64,000 nt of DNA, taken from contig NZ_DAIOEU010000009.1 in assembly GCF_036746095.1 (NCBI RefSeq), positions 54,683 to 118,682 on the forward strand. The letters run 5' to 3'. Origin of the DNA: Dyella_B sp036746095. Lineage in GTDB: Bacteria; Pseudomonadota; Gammaproteobacteria; Xanthomonadales; Rhodanobacteraceae. Numbering within the stretch: position 1 is the first letter of the stretch; the number at the start of each line of letters is the position of its first letter. The notes under the pieces were generated by a model. That model did not search any database, had not been told where the DNA came from, and worked only from the letters and a program-made list of their open reading frames with translations. Made by a program: the position numbers and the translations under genes. Shown here piece by piece: positions 36,116 through 45,093 of this stretch.

Positions 36116-37159
36116 ATGCAAAGCACCACCGATCGCGCCACCGCCCGCCTCGCCTGGACGCGGGCCGCGCTTGGCGACTCTTCGCTTGGCCTCGAACCCG
36201 CCTCCGCCGACGCCAGCTTTCGCAGCTATTGGCGCACCCATCACGATGGCCGCAGCTGGATCGTGATGGACTCGCCGCCTGCGCAGGAAGATCCGCGTCC
36301 GTGGCTGAAGATCGGCCAGCAACTCGCCGCTGCCGGACTGCATGTGCCCGCCGTGCAGGCGCAGGATCTCGAACAAGGCTTTTTGCTGATCGAAGATCTC
36401 GGCACGAGGCTTTACCTCAACGAACTTAACGACGACAACGCTGATGCGCTCTACGGCGATGCGATGGATGCCTTGCTGCTCATGCAGACGCGCATGGCCT
36501 ATGGTGATCTGCCGTCGTTCGATCGCGATGTCCTGGTGCGCGGATTGGAGGTGATGCCGGAATGGTTTCTCGGCCGCTACCTCCATCACACGCCTGCCTG
36601 CGCCGAATGGGATGTGCTGGAAGCGGCGTTCAACGTGATCATCCACAACGCGCAGGAACAGCCACGCTGCTTCGTGCATCGCGACTATCACAGCCGCAAC
36701 CTGCTGGTGGTCGGGCAGAACAATCCCGGCGTCATCGCTTCCGGGCTCTTGAGCCCGGGAATCATAGACTTCCAGGGCGCACTCGCCGGCCCGATCACCT
36801 ACGATCTCGCCTCGCTGTTGCGTGATGCCTATATCGTGTGGCCACGCGAGCGTGTGGAAGCCTGGGTGGAGTCTTACCGGCAACGCCTGCGACTTGCTGG
36901 CGTGATTGAGGAGGATGTCGACAGCAAACGCTTCCTGCGCTGGTTCGACCTTACCGGGCTGCATCGCCACGTACGTGTGCTCGGCCAGTTCTATCGCCTG
37001 TGGTATCGCGACGGGAAGGGGGGCTATCTCGCCGACGTGCCGCGCGTCTACCACTACGTGGTATCGGTAGCGCGCAGCTATCCTGAGCTGGCCGACTTCG
37101 CCGCATTGATTGGGCGATACGCCGAAGGCCGTGACCTCACCGAGGTAGCCAACGCATGA
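36116..37159 (+). CDS. amgK: Aminoglycoside-phosphotransferase-fold kinase AmgK
   Basis: A 347-residue sugar kinase that phosphorylates N-acetylmuramic acid and N-acetylglucosamine at the anomeric position in peptidoglycan recycling. The catalytic Brenner motif is HRDYHSRNLL near residue 190 and the metal-binding segment IIDFQGALAGPITYDLASLL follows. Between them 30 bases (36731-36760) encode ten extra residues, VIASGLLSPG, that break the usual NNPGIIDFQ string; see the separate repeat entry. The rest of the protein is intact and the frame is kept. The stop overlaps the murU start by 4 bases. Confidence 0.88.
   Translation: MQSTTDRATARLAWTRAALGDSSLGLEPASADASFRSYWRTHHDGRSWIVMDSPPAQEDPRPWLKIGQQLAAAGLHVPAVQAQDLEQGFLLIEDLGTRLYLNELNDDNADALYGDAMDALLLMQTRMAYGDLPSFDRDVLVRGLEVMPEWFLGRYLHHTPACAEWDVLEAAFNVIIHNAQEQPRCFVHRDYHSRNLLVVGQNNPGVIASGLLSPGIIDFQGALAGPITYDLASLLRDAYIVWPRERVEAWVESYRQRLRLAGVIEEDVDSKRFLRWFDLTGLHRHVRVLGQFYRLWYRDGKGGYLADVPRVYHYVVSVARSYPELADFAALIGRYAEGRDLTEVANA
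36731..36760 (+). repeat. In-frame palindromic insertion within amgK
   Basis: Thirty bases containing the 18-base palindrome CCGGGCTCTTGAGCCCGG (36741-36758) and starting GTCATCGCTTCC, similar to the palindromic intergenic elements of this genome. It interrupts the conserved NNPG/IIDFQ junction between the catalytic loop and metal-binding Asp, adding ten codons without a stop or frameshift. Confidence 0.65.
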
Positions 37160-37848
37160 GGCATGCGTTGATCTTTGCGGCAGGTCTGGGCGAACGCATG
37201 CGCCCGCTGACCAACCACACGCCCAAGCCGTTGCTGCTTGCACGCGGCAAGCCACTGATTGTGTGGCATCTGGAAAAACTTGCGGCGCTCGATGTGCGTT
37301 ACGTGGTGATCAATACCTCGCATCTGGCGGAGCAGTTCCCGGAAGCGCTCGGTGACGGTTCGCAATGGGGTCTGCGCATTCGCTATGCGTATGAAGGAGC
37401 CGTGCCGCTCGAAACCGGCGGCGGCATGCTCAACGCACTGCCGCTACTGGGGCCGGAACCGTTTATCGTGATCAACGGCGATGTATGGACGGATGCAGAC
37501 TTTGCTGCGTTGCCGGCGGAACCCGCTGGCCTTGCGCATCTGCTGATGGTGGACAATCCATCGCACCATCCGCAGGGTGATTTCGCGCTGGACGAGCACG
37601 GCAAGCTGCATGACGCAGGCGACCAGCGACTCACTTATAGCGGCATCGGCGTGTATCGGCGCGAGCTGCTGAACGGCTGGCAGGCTGTTGTCGGCCAGCC
37701 TGATTCAACGGACGACAAACATCCCCGCTTCAAGCTCGCACCGCTGTTGCGGGCGGCGATGCAGCGGGATGAGGTGAGCGGAAGCCATCATCGTGGCGAG
37801 TGGACGGACGTGGGTTCGCCCGAAAGATTGGCAGCGTTGAACGCGTAA
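37156..37848 (+). CDS. murU: N-acetylmuramate-1-phosphate uridylyltransferase MurU
   Basis: A 230-residue nucleotidyltransferase. The N-terminal AAGLGERMRPLTNHTPKPLL motif binds UTP, and FIVINGDVWTDADF carries the metal-binding Asp. It converts MurNAc-1-phosphate to UDP-MurNAc, bypassing de novo synthesis and its fosfomycin-sensitive step. It overlaps amgK by 4 bases, the conserved amgK-murU pair of pseudomonads and xanthomonads. Palindromic repeats follow directly. Confidence 0.92.
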   Translation: MRHALIFAAGLGERMRPLTNHTPKPLLLARGKPLIVWHLEKLAALDVRYVVINTSHLAEQFPEALGDGSQWGLRIRYAYEGAVPLETGGGMLNALPLLGPEPFIVINGDVWTDADFAALPAEPAGLAHLLMVDNPSHHPQGDFALDEHGKLHDAGDQRLTYSGIGVYRRELLNGWQAVVGQPDSTDDKHPRFKLAPLLRAAMQRDEVSGSHHRGEWTDVGSPERLAALNA

Positions 37849-37879
37849 ATCCTGAAAATGCGCGCTATCTCATGGCCAT

Positions 37880-37977
37880 CATTCCCGCGAAAGCAGAGGC
37901 GCTTTACAACGCCAATGCCGATCAATCCATTTCAACGAGGCATCAGGGCAACGTAGATTCCCGCTTTCGCGGGAATG
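37880..37977. repeat. Palindromic repeat pair, family C
   Basis: Inverted arms of 15 bases, CATTCCCGCGAAAGC at 37880-37894 and GCTTTCGCGGGAATG at 37963-37977. The right arm also folds alone (ATTCCCGC-TTTC-GCGGGAAT, 37957-37976). It lies between convergent murU and motB and may serve both as a transcript end. Confidence 0.75.
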
Positions 37978-38010
37978 ACGGCCTCAAGGTGATGTCGGTA
38001 GCGCCACCAC

Positions 38011-38958
38011 CTACGGCGCACCCGCGGCAAGCGGCTTGATCGACACCGGCGTGGGCAACGCTGGCGGCGGCACTGCCTCGGCCTCCTCCTGCGACAACGC
38101 CGCATCCTGCGCCTGCTTGGTCATCATGATGATGCTGATGCGCCGATTGATCGGATCGGCCGGGTTGGCCTTATCGAACGGCACCGAATCCGCCAGCCCC
38201 ACCACGCGCGCAATCTTGCCTCCTTCCAGGCCGCCATCCAGCAAGGCACGCCGCGCCGCATTCGCGCGGTCGGCGGAAAGCTCCCAGTTGCCGTACTGGC
38301 TTGTGGTGCTGTATTTCGCATCATCGGTGTGGCCGGAAATGCTGACCTTGTTGGGCGCCTCGTCGATAAAGCTCGACAACTCGTGCAGGATCGCCACGGT
38401 ATAGGGCTCCAGCGTGGCGCTGCCGGTGGCGAACATGGGACGATTCTGTTTATCCACGATCTGGATGCGCAAGCCTTCCGGCGTGATGTCGAGCAGCAGT
38501 TGATCCTTGAAGGGTGCCAGCGCCTGGCTTTTTTCGATGGCGGCGCGCAGTTGCAGCATCAGGTTTTCCAGGCGCTGTTTTTCGCGCTCGCGCGCCAGCT
38601 TCTCCACGTCCGCAGGCGTTGCCGGCGTGGCGGCACGGCGGTCCTTGCCGGCACCATGCGAAATATCCATCGCGCCGCCGAGCTTGATCATGCTGTCGCT
38701 TGCGCCACCGGGGCCTATCTTGCCCGGCGGCGCTATGGTGGCAGTGCCGGGCGTCATGCTGGGATTTTTAAAGTATTCGGCAATTGCTGCGCGCTGCTGC
38801 CTGGTGCCGACGCCGAGCAGCCACATCACCAGGAAGAACGCCATCATCGCCGTGACGAAGTCGGCGTAAGCGACTTTCCAGGCGCCGCCATGGTGGCCGT
38901 GTTTCTTGCGCCGCGACCGACGCACCACGATCAGCATGTCGCGCCCTTGCTCGCTCAC
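38011..38958 (-). CDS. motB: Flagellar stator protein MotB
   Basis: A 315-residue stator subunit. A short basic N-terminus is followed by one transmembrane helix (KVAYADFVTAMMAFFLVMWLL) holding the proton-binding Asp, then a linker and a C-terminal OmpA-like peptidoglycan-binding domain (VSISGHTDDAKY, NWELSADRANAARRALL, PINRRISI). It anchors MotA around the flagellar rotor. The GTG at 38958 overlaps the motA stop (GTGA); an ATG at 38937 is an alternative. No other flagellar genes are in the window. Confidence 0.93.
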   Translation of the reverse strand: MSEQGRDMLIVVRRSRRKKHGHHGGAWKVAYADFVTAMMAFFLVMWLLGVGTRQQRAAIAEYFKNPSMTPGTATIAPPGKIGPGGASDSMIKLGGAMDISHGAGKDRRAATPATPADVEKLAREREKQRLENLMLQLRAAIEKSQALAPFKDQLLLDITPEGLRIQIVDKQNRPMFATGSATLEPYTVAILHELSSFIDEAPNKVSISGHTDDAKYSTTSQYGNWELSADRANAARRALLDGGLEGGKIARVVGLADSVPFDKANPADPINRRISIIMMTKQAQDAALSQEEAEAVPPPALPTPVSIKPLAAGAP

Positions 38959-39827
38959 GCCGTGGCTCCAGCGCGCGCAGCATCCTTCAGGTGATCCTCA
39001 AAGTCCTGGAAATTCGGCCGCGTGTGCGGCGATAGGGATTTGCGCGCGAACTCCACCGAGACTTTCGGGTTGTAGCCGCGCAAGCAGGCGAGCAACGCTA
39101 CCTTGACGCATTCGAACGCTTTGCCGTCTTCATGCACGCGGCTTTCCATGGCGGCGGCCAGCGGGCCGATGAAGCCGTAGCACAGCAAGATGCCGAGGAA
39201 GGTGCCGACCAACGCACCGGCAATGTGTTCACCGATCTGCGAAGTATCGCCACCCAATTGCGACATGGTGGTCACGATGCCAAGCACCGCAGCGACAATG
39301 CCGAAGCCCGGCAGGGCATCGGCCAGTTTCATCACCGCCAGCGCGGGCGCTTCCGCGTCGTGCTGGTGGCTTTCCAGCTCCACTTCCAGCAATTGCTCCA
39401 GCTCGTGCGGATTCATGTTGCCGCCTACCATCAGCCGCAGGCAATCAGTGGTGAATTCGATCAGGTGGTGTTCTTTCACCAACCGCGGATAAGCGCTGAA
39501 GATGGCGCTCGATTGCGGATCTTCGATATGCGATTCCAGGCCAAGCAGGCCTTGCTTGCGCATCACGCCGAAGATGTCATACAGCAGCGACAGCAGGTCG
39601 ACGTAGTCCTGCTTGCGATATTTGGGCCCCTTGAACAGCGCGACGACGTTTTGCAGCGCGCCTTTCACGATCTTCAGCGGATTGGCAGACAGGAACGCGC
39701 CGATGGCGCCGCCACCAATGATCATCAGCTCGCTCGGCTGCCACAGTGCGAGAAGATGGCCGTGCGACAGCAGATAACCGCCCAACACGCAGGAAAGCAC
39801 CACCAGGGAACCGATCAAAACAAGCAT
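38955..39827 (-). CDS. motA: Flagellar stator protein MotA
   Basis: A 290-residue stator with four transmembrane helices and the conserved cytoplasmic loop (residues about 65-165). The helices near 1-25 and 30-50, ALPGFGIVAAVLGIVTTM and ALVGTFLGILLCYGFIGPLA form the proton channel with MotB. GGAG precedes the ATG at 39827. A FliA-type promoter lies about 36 bases upstream, so motAB are probably late flagellar genes expressed from a distant site. Confidence 0.94.
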   Translation of the reverse strand: MLVLIGSLVVLSCVLGGYLLSHGHLLALWQPSELMIIGGGAIGAFLSANPLKIVKGALQNVVALFKGPKYRKQDYVDLLSLLYDIFGVMRKQGLLGLESHIEDPQSSAIFSAYPRLVKEHHLIEFTTDCLRLMVGGNMNPHELEQLLEVELESHQHDAEAPALAVMKLADALPGFGIVAAVLGIVTTMSQLGGDTSQIGEHIAGALVGTFLGILLCYGFIGPLAAAMESRVHEDGKAFECVKVALLACLRGYNPKVSVEFARKSLSPHTRPNFQDFEDHLKDAARAGATA

Positions 39828-39862
39828 GGGGACTCCATTCGGGACGGGAGCGTCCTACCTGC

Positions 39863-39889
39863 TTATCGACCGGCGCCATGCAAAATTTA
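39863..39889 (-). promoter_or_regulatory. Sigma-28 (FliA) promoter of motAB
   Basis: On the minus strand TAAATTTT (39882-39889) and GTCGATAA (39863-39870) are separated by 11 bases, matching TAAAGTTT-N11-GCCGATAA with three mismatches in all. Position, 36 bases before motA, is right. The adjacent 39890-40055 gap shows no gene. Confidence 0.72.
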
Positions 39890-40055
39890 GATTGAAGGGT
39901 GCGCGTAATGTGATGCGGTTCAAGCGCAATCTTTTGTCATATGCGCACCGATCGCGTCAGCTACGTGACACAAACGCAGGCTGCCATGAAGGTATGTGCT
40001 TTCCGTCCAGCCGCCCATCCTGCTCGCGCTGCAATCACGGCCAGGAGCGGGCGCT

Positions 40056-40088
40056 CAAAAACAGAACGGCCCGGACAGCCGGGCCGTT
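40056..40088 (-). terminator. Rho-independent terminator of the queA-secF operon
   Basis: A 10-bp stem, AACGGCCCGG at 40065-40074 and its complement at 40079-40088, 4-base loop, followed on the minus strand by CTG and five T residues. It is 24 bases past the secF stop. Confidence 0.82.
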
Positions 40089-40111
40089 CCACATGCATAC
40101 ATCGCAATGAA

Positions 40112-41077
40112 TTACGGACGACGCGCCAGTTCCGGATTTTCCTTGGACACGGGCATCAAGTCCTTCTTAGACACGCCCAGCCACAACAGAATCGGGCTGG
40201 CCACGAAGATCGACGACAAGGTGCCGACCAGGATGCCGATCAGCATGGTGATGGCAAAACCATGCACGGTGGGGCCGCCGAAGAAATACAGCGCAGCCAT
40301 CGCGATGCCGGTGAACAGCGAGGTGATGATGGTTCGCGACAACGTGCTGTTGATCGAGCGGTTGAGGATTTCCTCCGGATCGCCCTTGCGCGAGGAACGG
40401 AACAATTCGCGGATACGGTCGAACACCACCACCTTGTCGTTGATGGAGTAACCGATCACCGCCAGCACCGAAGCCAGCACGGTCAGGTCGAACTCGCGCT
40501 GCACCAGCGAGATCACGCCCAACGTCACCAGCACGTCGTGCACTTCGGTAGCCAGCGCGGCCACGGCGAAGCGGCGCTCGAAGCGGATCCACAGGTATAA
40601 GCCGATGCCGATGATCACGAAGATGGCGGCGGTGACGCCATCGCTGCGCAGCTGCTCGCCGACCTGCGGGCCAACGTAATCCTTGCCAGCGATCTTGGCG
40701 TCGGGGCGCGGCCCCTGCAGCGCCTTGGCGACGTCGTTGGAGATGACATCAAGGTTGGGCGACTTGCCTTCCTGCGCCGTGTAATGCTTGTCGTCCTTGG
40801 GCTGGAAGCGGATCGACACATGACGCGTACCGCCCACGCTCTGCACGACGGCGTTCTCGATGCCGCCTTGAACCAGGGCACTACGCACGTCTTCCACCGA
40901 TACCGGGTTGCCGTAGGTGACGTCGACACTGACGCCACCGGTGAAATCCAGTCCGTAGTTGAGGCTGCGCGTGGCGAGCAGGGCAATCGACGCGACCATC
41001 AGCAAGATGGCGAGGCCGATGCTGATCTTGCGCAACCCGAGGAAATGGACGTTGGCGTTGTGATTGAAAATTTCCAT
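40112..41077 (-). CDS. secF: Protein translocase subunit SecF
   Basis: A 321-residue inner-membrane protein that works with SecD to pull secreted proteins out of the Sec channel using the proton gradient. Features: first helix with ISIGLAILLMVASIALLA, GLDFTGGVSVDV at the start of the periplasmic domain, and five C-terminal helices with the family strings LAVIGYSINDKVVVFDRIRE and LSRTIITSLFTG. AGGAG precedes the ATG at 41077. It is separated from secD by a 265-bp inverted-repeat element rather than the usual few bases. Confidence 0.95.
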   Translation of the reverse strand: MEIFNHNANVHFLGLRKISIGLAILLMVASIALLATRSLNYGLDFTGGVSVDVTYGNPVSVEDVRSALVQGGIENAVVQSVGGTRHVSIRFQPKDDKHYTAQEGKSPNLDVISNDVAKALQGPRPDAKIAGKDYVGPQVGEQLRSDGVTAAIFVIIGIGLYLWIRFERRFAVAALATEVHDVLVTLGVISLVQREFDLTVLASVLAVIGYSINDKVVVFDRIRELFRSSRKGDPEEILNRSINSTLSRTIITSLFTGIAMAALYFFGGPTVHGFAITMLIGILVGTLSSIFVASPILLWLGVSKKDLMPVSKENPELARRP

Positions 41078-41089
41078 GGGAAGCTCCTA

Positions 41090-41354
41090 GAGCCTGAATA
41101 CGGTCTTGGCGTGGCCCGCGTTGTCACGGTGCGTTCGCCAGGTGGTAGTGCGCGGCGCAGCGCTTGCCTGGCTGGCAAGCCAAGCCGCGCGCTGCCGCAT
41201 GGTGGACGCACCGTGGCAACCCGAAGGGCCGGGACTGTTTGCCGGCCGGGCTGCGTCCTCACTCAGTTGTGTATCGACATACACGCCTTCGTTCCTCCTT
41301 GCCCGTCAGGCAAACAGTCCCGGCGCGGGCCACGCCAAGACCGTATTCAGGCTC
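41090..41354. mobile_element. Nested inverted-repeat (MITE-like) element between secD and secF
   Basis: Perfect 31-bp terminal inverted repeats at 41090-41120 and 41324-41354, each starting GAGCCTGAATACGG from the outside. Inside are further pairs: 41121-41133 with 41207-41219 (one mismatch), 41229-41243 with 41309-41323 (perfect 15 bp, abutting the right terminal repeat), and a GCTTGCC/GGCAAGC hairpin near 41162-41180. The whole 265 bp would fold into a branched structure. No transposase or good reading frame is present. The right end stops exactly at the secD stop codon. It could be a non-autonomous transposon remnant or a structured RNA in the secD-secF transcript. Confidence 0.6.
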
Positions 41355-43274
41355 TTACACCGACAGCGTCTTGAGCTTGCGCCCGTGATGGATGAACGCA
41401 GTAATCGCGTGGGTGACCGTGACCGAGGTGAACATCGAGGTCAGGATACCGATCAGCAGCGTGACGCCGAAGCCCTTGATCGGGCCCGAGCCCATCGTGG
41501 TCAGCGCCAGCGCGGCGATAAGGTGGGTGACGTTGGCATCGAGAATGGTCGCCCAGGCTTTCTCATAACCGGCGCGGATCGCTGCCAGCGGCGTGGAACC
41601 GTTGCGAAGTTCTTCTCGCACGCGCTCGCAGATCAGCACGTTGGAGTCGATCGCCATGCCCAGCGTCAGCACGATACCGGCAATGCCTGGCATGGTGAGC
41701 GTCACGCCGATCGCCGACATCACCGCCACCAGAATCACCAGGTTGAAGAACAGGGCGACGTCCGCCACCAGGCCGAACAGCTTGTAGTAGATCGCCGCCG
41801 CCAGCAGCACCAGGCCCAGGCCGAGCAACACGGCCTTCAGGCCCTTGTCGATGTTGTCCTGGCCAAGGCTTGGGCCGATCACGCCTTCCTGCACGATATC
41901 CATGCGAGCGGCAAGCGAACCGCCCTTCAGCATCAACGCCAGGTCCGAGGCAGCCTTGTTGCTGGCCAGGCCGGTGGTCTGGAATTTGTTGCTGAAGACG
42001 CCCTGGATGGTGGCGTAGTTGATCACCTGGTAGGTGGTCTTGGGCGTGTGCACTTCCTTGCCGTCGACGATCTTGGTGTCGGTGGTGCTTTCCACGTATA
42101 CCACGGCCATCGGCTTGCCGACGTTGCCACGGGTGAAGTCGAGCATCTTGGCGGCGCCGACCGAGTTCAAGGTGACGTTCACGCTCGGCGACCCGCTCTG
42201 GGAGTCGTTGCCCGACGAGGCATCCACCAACTCGTCGCCGCTGGCGATGATGTTCTTGCTGACCAGGTAGGCGATCGTGTTGTCTGCGTTGTAATAGAGA
42301 TGCGCGTCAGGAGGAATGTTGCCGGTATGGATCGCGTCGGCCACTGCCTGGTCGCCCACCCAATCCCTACCGTTGAAGCGTGCTTCACCGATTCCCGCCA
42401 CGTACTGCAAGGTTGCCGTCGCGCCGATCACCTTCTTCGCCTCGGCAGGGTCCTGCACGCCGGCCAGTTCGACCGAGATGTGGTCTTCACCCTGCTGCTG
42501 GATCACCGGCTCGGACACGCCCAGCGCGTTGATGCGGTTGCTCAGCGTGGCGACGTTCTGGCGGATCGCGTTGACCTGCAGGTCACGCAGCTTGTCCGGT
42601 TTGATGGTGGCATTGAGCACAAAGCGGTCGCCGGTGCTCTGGCCATCCGCCACGGCGAGGTCGGTGTATTCGGTGGCGATGGCATCGCTGGCTGCCGTGC
42701 GGTCGGCGGCGGAATTCAGCACCACGTTGACGCCCTGGCCACGCGTGGCGTTGCGCGATACGGAAACGAAGGGAATCTTCTTTTCCTTGAGCAGGGCGGT
42801 GATGTCCTGTGTATAACGGTTTTCCTGCCGGTCGATGATGTCGTTCTGGTCGACCGCCATCAGGAAGCGCACGCCGCCCTGCAGGTCCAGGCCCAGCGGC
42901 ATGGCGCGGCCGCCGATGGCGCTGAGCCATGCCGGCACGGTGGATTCGAGGTTGAAGCCGATGTTGAAGTTTTCGCCCAGGGCGACCTTCAGCGCGTCAG
43001 CGGCGTTCTTCTGCAAGTCGCCGTTGGCAAAGCCGACCACGATGTAATCGCCGCGGCTGGGATCGTGCTTCAAGCTTTCGTTGATATACGGAAGCTTCGC
43101 CGTCTGCAGCGTGGTGATGACCTTCTGCTGCACCGTTGGATCGAGCGTCGTGCCCTGGGCCGGCGCTACCTGCACCGCCTGCAGCGGCGGATAGGCGTTT
43201 GGCAGTGCGTACAGGATGCCCGCCACCAGTACGATGGCAACCAGAAAGTATCTCCAGCGTGGAAAATCACTCAT
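41355..43274 (-). CDS. secD: Protein translocase subunit SecD
   Basis: A 639-residue inner-membrane protein with one N-terminal helix, a large periplasmic domain (residues about 30-450, with GLDLQGGVRFLMAVD at its start) and five C-terminal helices containing GLGLVLLAAAIYY, GMAIDSNVLICERVREEL and the FGVTLLIGILTSMFTSV end. The start is set at the ATG 43274 (MSDFPRWRYF), matching the family; an ATG at 43283 is an alternative. Downstream secF is offset by a repeat element. Confidence 0.95.
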   Translation of the reverse strand: MSDFPRWRYFLVAIVLVAGILYALPNAYPPLQAVQVAPAQGTTLDPTVQQKVITTLQTAKLPYINESLKHDPSRGDYIVVGFANGDLQKNAADALKVALGENFNIGFNLESTVPAWLSAIGGRAMPLGLDLQGGVRFLMAVDQNDIIDRQENRYTQDITALLKEKKIPFVSVSRNATRGQGVNVVLNSAADRTAASDAIATEYTDLAVADGQSTGDRFVLNATIKPDKLRDLQVNAIRQNVATLSNRINALGVSEPVIQQQGEDHISVELAGVQDPAEAKKVIGATATLQYVAGIGEARFNGRDWVGDQAVADAIHTGNIPPDAHLYYNADNTIAYLVSKNIIASGDELVDASSGNDSQSGSPSVNVTLNSVGAAKMLDFTRGNVGKPMAVVYVESTTDTKIVDGKEVHTPKTTYQVINYATIQGVFSNKFQTTGLASNKAASDLALMLKGGSLAARMDIVQEGVIGPSLGQDNIDKGLKAVLLGLGLVLLAAAIYYKLFGLVADVALFFNLVILVAVMSAIGVTLTMPGIAGIVLTLGMAIDSNVLICERVREELRNGSTPLAAIRAGYEKAWATILDANVTHLIAALALTTMGSGPIKGFGVTLLIGILTSMFTSVTVTHAITAFIHHGRKLKTLSV

Positions 43275-43350
43275 GCCTTGCATCCGAATGAACCGCGGCG
43301 CCGCGCCGCGGGTAACGTGAATAGATAAGTTGGACAGGATTGCCCGACGA

Positions 43351-43680
43351 TCAGGACGACTTCAACGTGCCCTTCGGCAGCACCTGCTGAACTGAGCCCT
43401 TTTGCACCTTGATCTTCACGTTCGGCGCGATCTCGACCGTGATGAAGGTCTCGCCCACATCATCGACGCGACCGGCGATACCGCCGTTGGTGACCACTTC
43501 GTCACCCTTGGCCAGGCCGGACATCATCTGGCGGTGTTCCTTCTGCCGCTTCATCTGCGGGCGGATCATCATGAAATACATCAGGCCGAACAGCACGATC
43601 ATCATGATCAGCATGGACAGGCCGCCATTGGCCGCTCCCGGCGCTGCCTGCGCCAGTACGAAAGTCATCGGAAGAGTCAT
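43351..43680 (-). CDS. yajC: Preprotein translocase subunit YajC
   Basis: A 109-residue single-helix membrane protein that associates with SecDF. The hydrophobic segment (LSMLIMMIVLFGLMYFMMIRPQMKRQKEH) and the following DEVVTNGGIAGRVDDVGE are typical. It lies between tgt and secD in the standard order. The start is the ATG at 43680 with only a weak GGGAT site; an in-frame ATG at 43668 is possible. Confidence 0.93.
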   Translation of the reverse strand: MTLPMTFVLAQAAPGAANGGLSMLIMMIVLFGLMYFMMIRPQMKRQKEHRQMMSGLAKGDEVVTNGGIAGRVDDVGETFITVEIAPNVKIKVQKGSVQQVLPKGTLKSS

Positions 43681-43878
43681 CTACTTATCCCGCAAGTTGT
43701 GGTTGCGACTGGAGTTTTTTGTCGCAAGCCCAAGAAAAGACGTCGAATTATGCCATGAGTACGGCTTTTTGCGTTTGCCCCGCCCGATGCGGAACAGGGC
43801 GCCCCAGCCATACACGTGCGTGTTTGTCCCCAAAGCAGGCCGAAAGTTCTCACGCCGGTGCAGCCACCCCATTCCGGG

Positions 43879-45006
43879 CTACTCAGCCTGCCCGCCCTGC
43901 CGCCGGGCATAAAACTCCGCCGCGAAGGCCTCGAGTGCCCCGGCGGCAATGGCCTCGCGCAAACCGGCCATCAGGCGCTGGTAATGATGCAGGTTATGGA
44001 TGGTGGCGAGTTGGCTGCCGAGGATCTCGTTGCAGCGGTCAAGATGGCGCAGATAGGCGCGACTGAAGCCCTGGGCGCACGCGTAGCATTCGCAGCCTTC
44101 CTCGATCACCCGGGTGTCGTTGGCGTACTTGGCGTTGCGGATGCGCAGCGTGCCCTGCGAGGTAAACAGGAAGCCATTGCGCGCATTGCGGGTAGGCATC
44201 ACGCAATCGAACATGTCGATGCCGCGACGGACGGCCTCGACAATATCCTCCGGCCGGCCCACGCCCATCAGGTAACGCGGACGATCCTGCGGCAGCAGCG
44301 GAACGGTGACGTCCAGCGTGTGATTGCGTTCCGCTTCCGGCTCGCCCACGGCCAAGCCGCCCACCGCGTAGCCGTCGAAACCGATTTGGATCAATCCTTC
44401 GGCCGAGCGCTCGCGCAGGTTCTGGTAGACGCTGCCTTGCACGATGCCGAACAACGCATTGGGGTTTTTCTGCTCATCGAAAGCGCGGCGCGAGCGCTCC
44501 GCCCAGCGCAAACTCAGCTCCATCGACTCGGCCGCAATCTTTTCGGTGGCCGGATACGGCGTGCATTCGTCGAAGATCATGGCGATGTCCGAATCCAGCA
44601 CAGTCTGGATGCGCATCGATTCCTCCGGCGACAGAAACACCTTGGAGCCGTCCACCGGCGAGGCAAACGTCACGCCCTGCTCGATGATCTTGCGCTTGTG
44701 CGCCAGCGAGAACACCTGGAAACCGCCGGAGTCGGTGAGGATGGGCTTGTTCCAGCCGATAAAGCGATGCAGCCCGCCGAACTCGCCGACGACGTCCAGG
44801 CCCGGGCGCAAAAACAGATGGAAGGTGTTGCCCAGGATGATATCGGCGCCCACCTCGAGCAGGTCGCGCGGGGTCATGGCTTTCACCGAGCCATAGGTGC
44901 CCACGGGCATGAAAGCCGGCGTTTCCACGGTGCCACGATCGAAGGTGAGACGGCCGCGGCGGGCGGCGCCGTCGGTGGCGAGGAGGTCGAAATGCATGGA
45001 AGTCAT
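43879..45006 (-). CDS. tgt: tRNA-guanine transglycosylase Tgt
   Basis: A 375-residue enzyme that swaps guanine-34 for preQ1 in tRNAs with GUN anticodons. The catalytic nucleophile and substrate loops are DSGGFQVFSL near residue 90 and FDECTPYP near 140; GGLAVGEPEAE is the base-binding loop. Zinc ligands are CECYACAQGFSRAYLRHL (Cys, Cys, Cys, His) near residue 305-330. It precedes yajC in the operon. The ATG at 45006 begins MTSMHFDLLATDGAAR; another ATG at 44997 is nearby. Confidence 0.95.
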   Translation of the reverse strand: MTSMHFDLLATDGAARRGRLTFDRGTVETPAFMPVGTYGSVKAMTPRDLLEVGADIILGNTFHLFLRPGLDVVGEFGGLHRFIGWNKPILTDSGGFQVFSLAHKRKIIEQGVTFASPVDGSKVFLSPEESMRIQTVLDSDIAMIFDECTPYPATEKIAAESMELSLRWAERSRRAFDEQKNPNALFGIVQGSVYQNLRERSAEGLIQIGFDGYAVGGLAVGEPEAERNHTLDVTVPLLPQDRPRYLMGVGRPEDIVEAVRRGIDMFDCVMPTRNARNGFLFTSQGTLRIRNAKYANDTRVIEEGCECYACAQGFSRAYLRHLDRCNEILGSQLATIHNLHHYQRLMAGLREAIAAGALEAFAAEFYARRQGGQAE

Positions 45007-45093
45007 CGGGCGATTATGGCATCCCGTAGCGCTCTCTCCGCCAAGGCCATGGCACTCACTTAAGGCAACACTGAATAAGTATCGCCGTGACCA

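Noticed and set aside
41106..43328. A 740-codon plus-strand frame opposite secD
   Set aside because: It is the complement of secD in a GC-rich genome, is dominated by His/Gln/Arg/Val typical of antisense frames, and runs through the inverted-repeat element.
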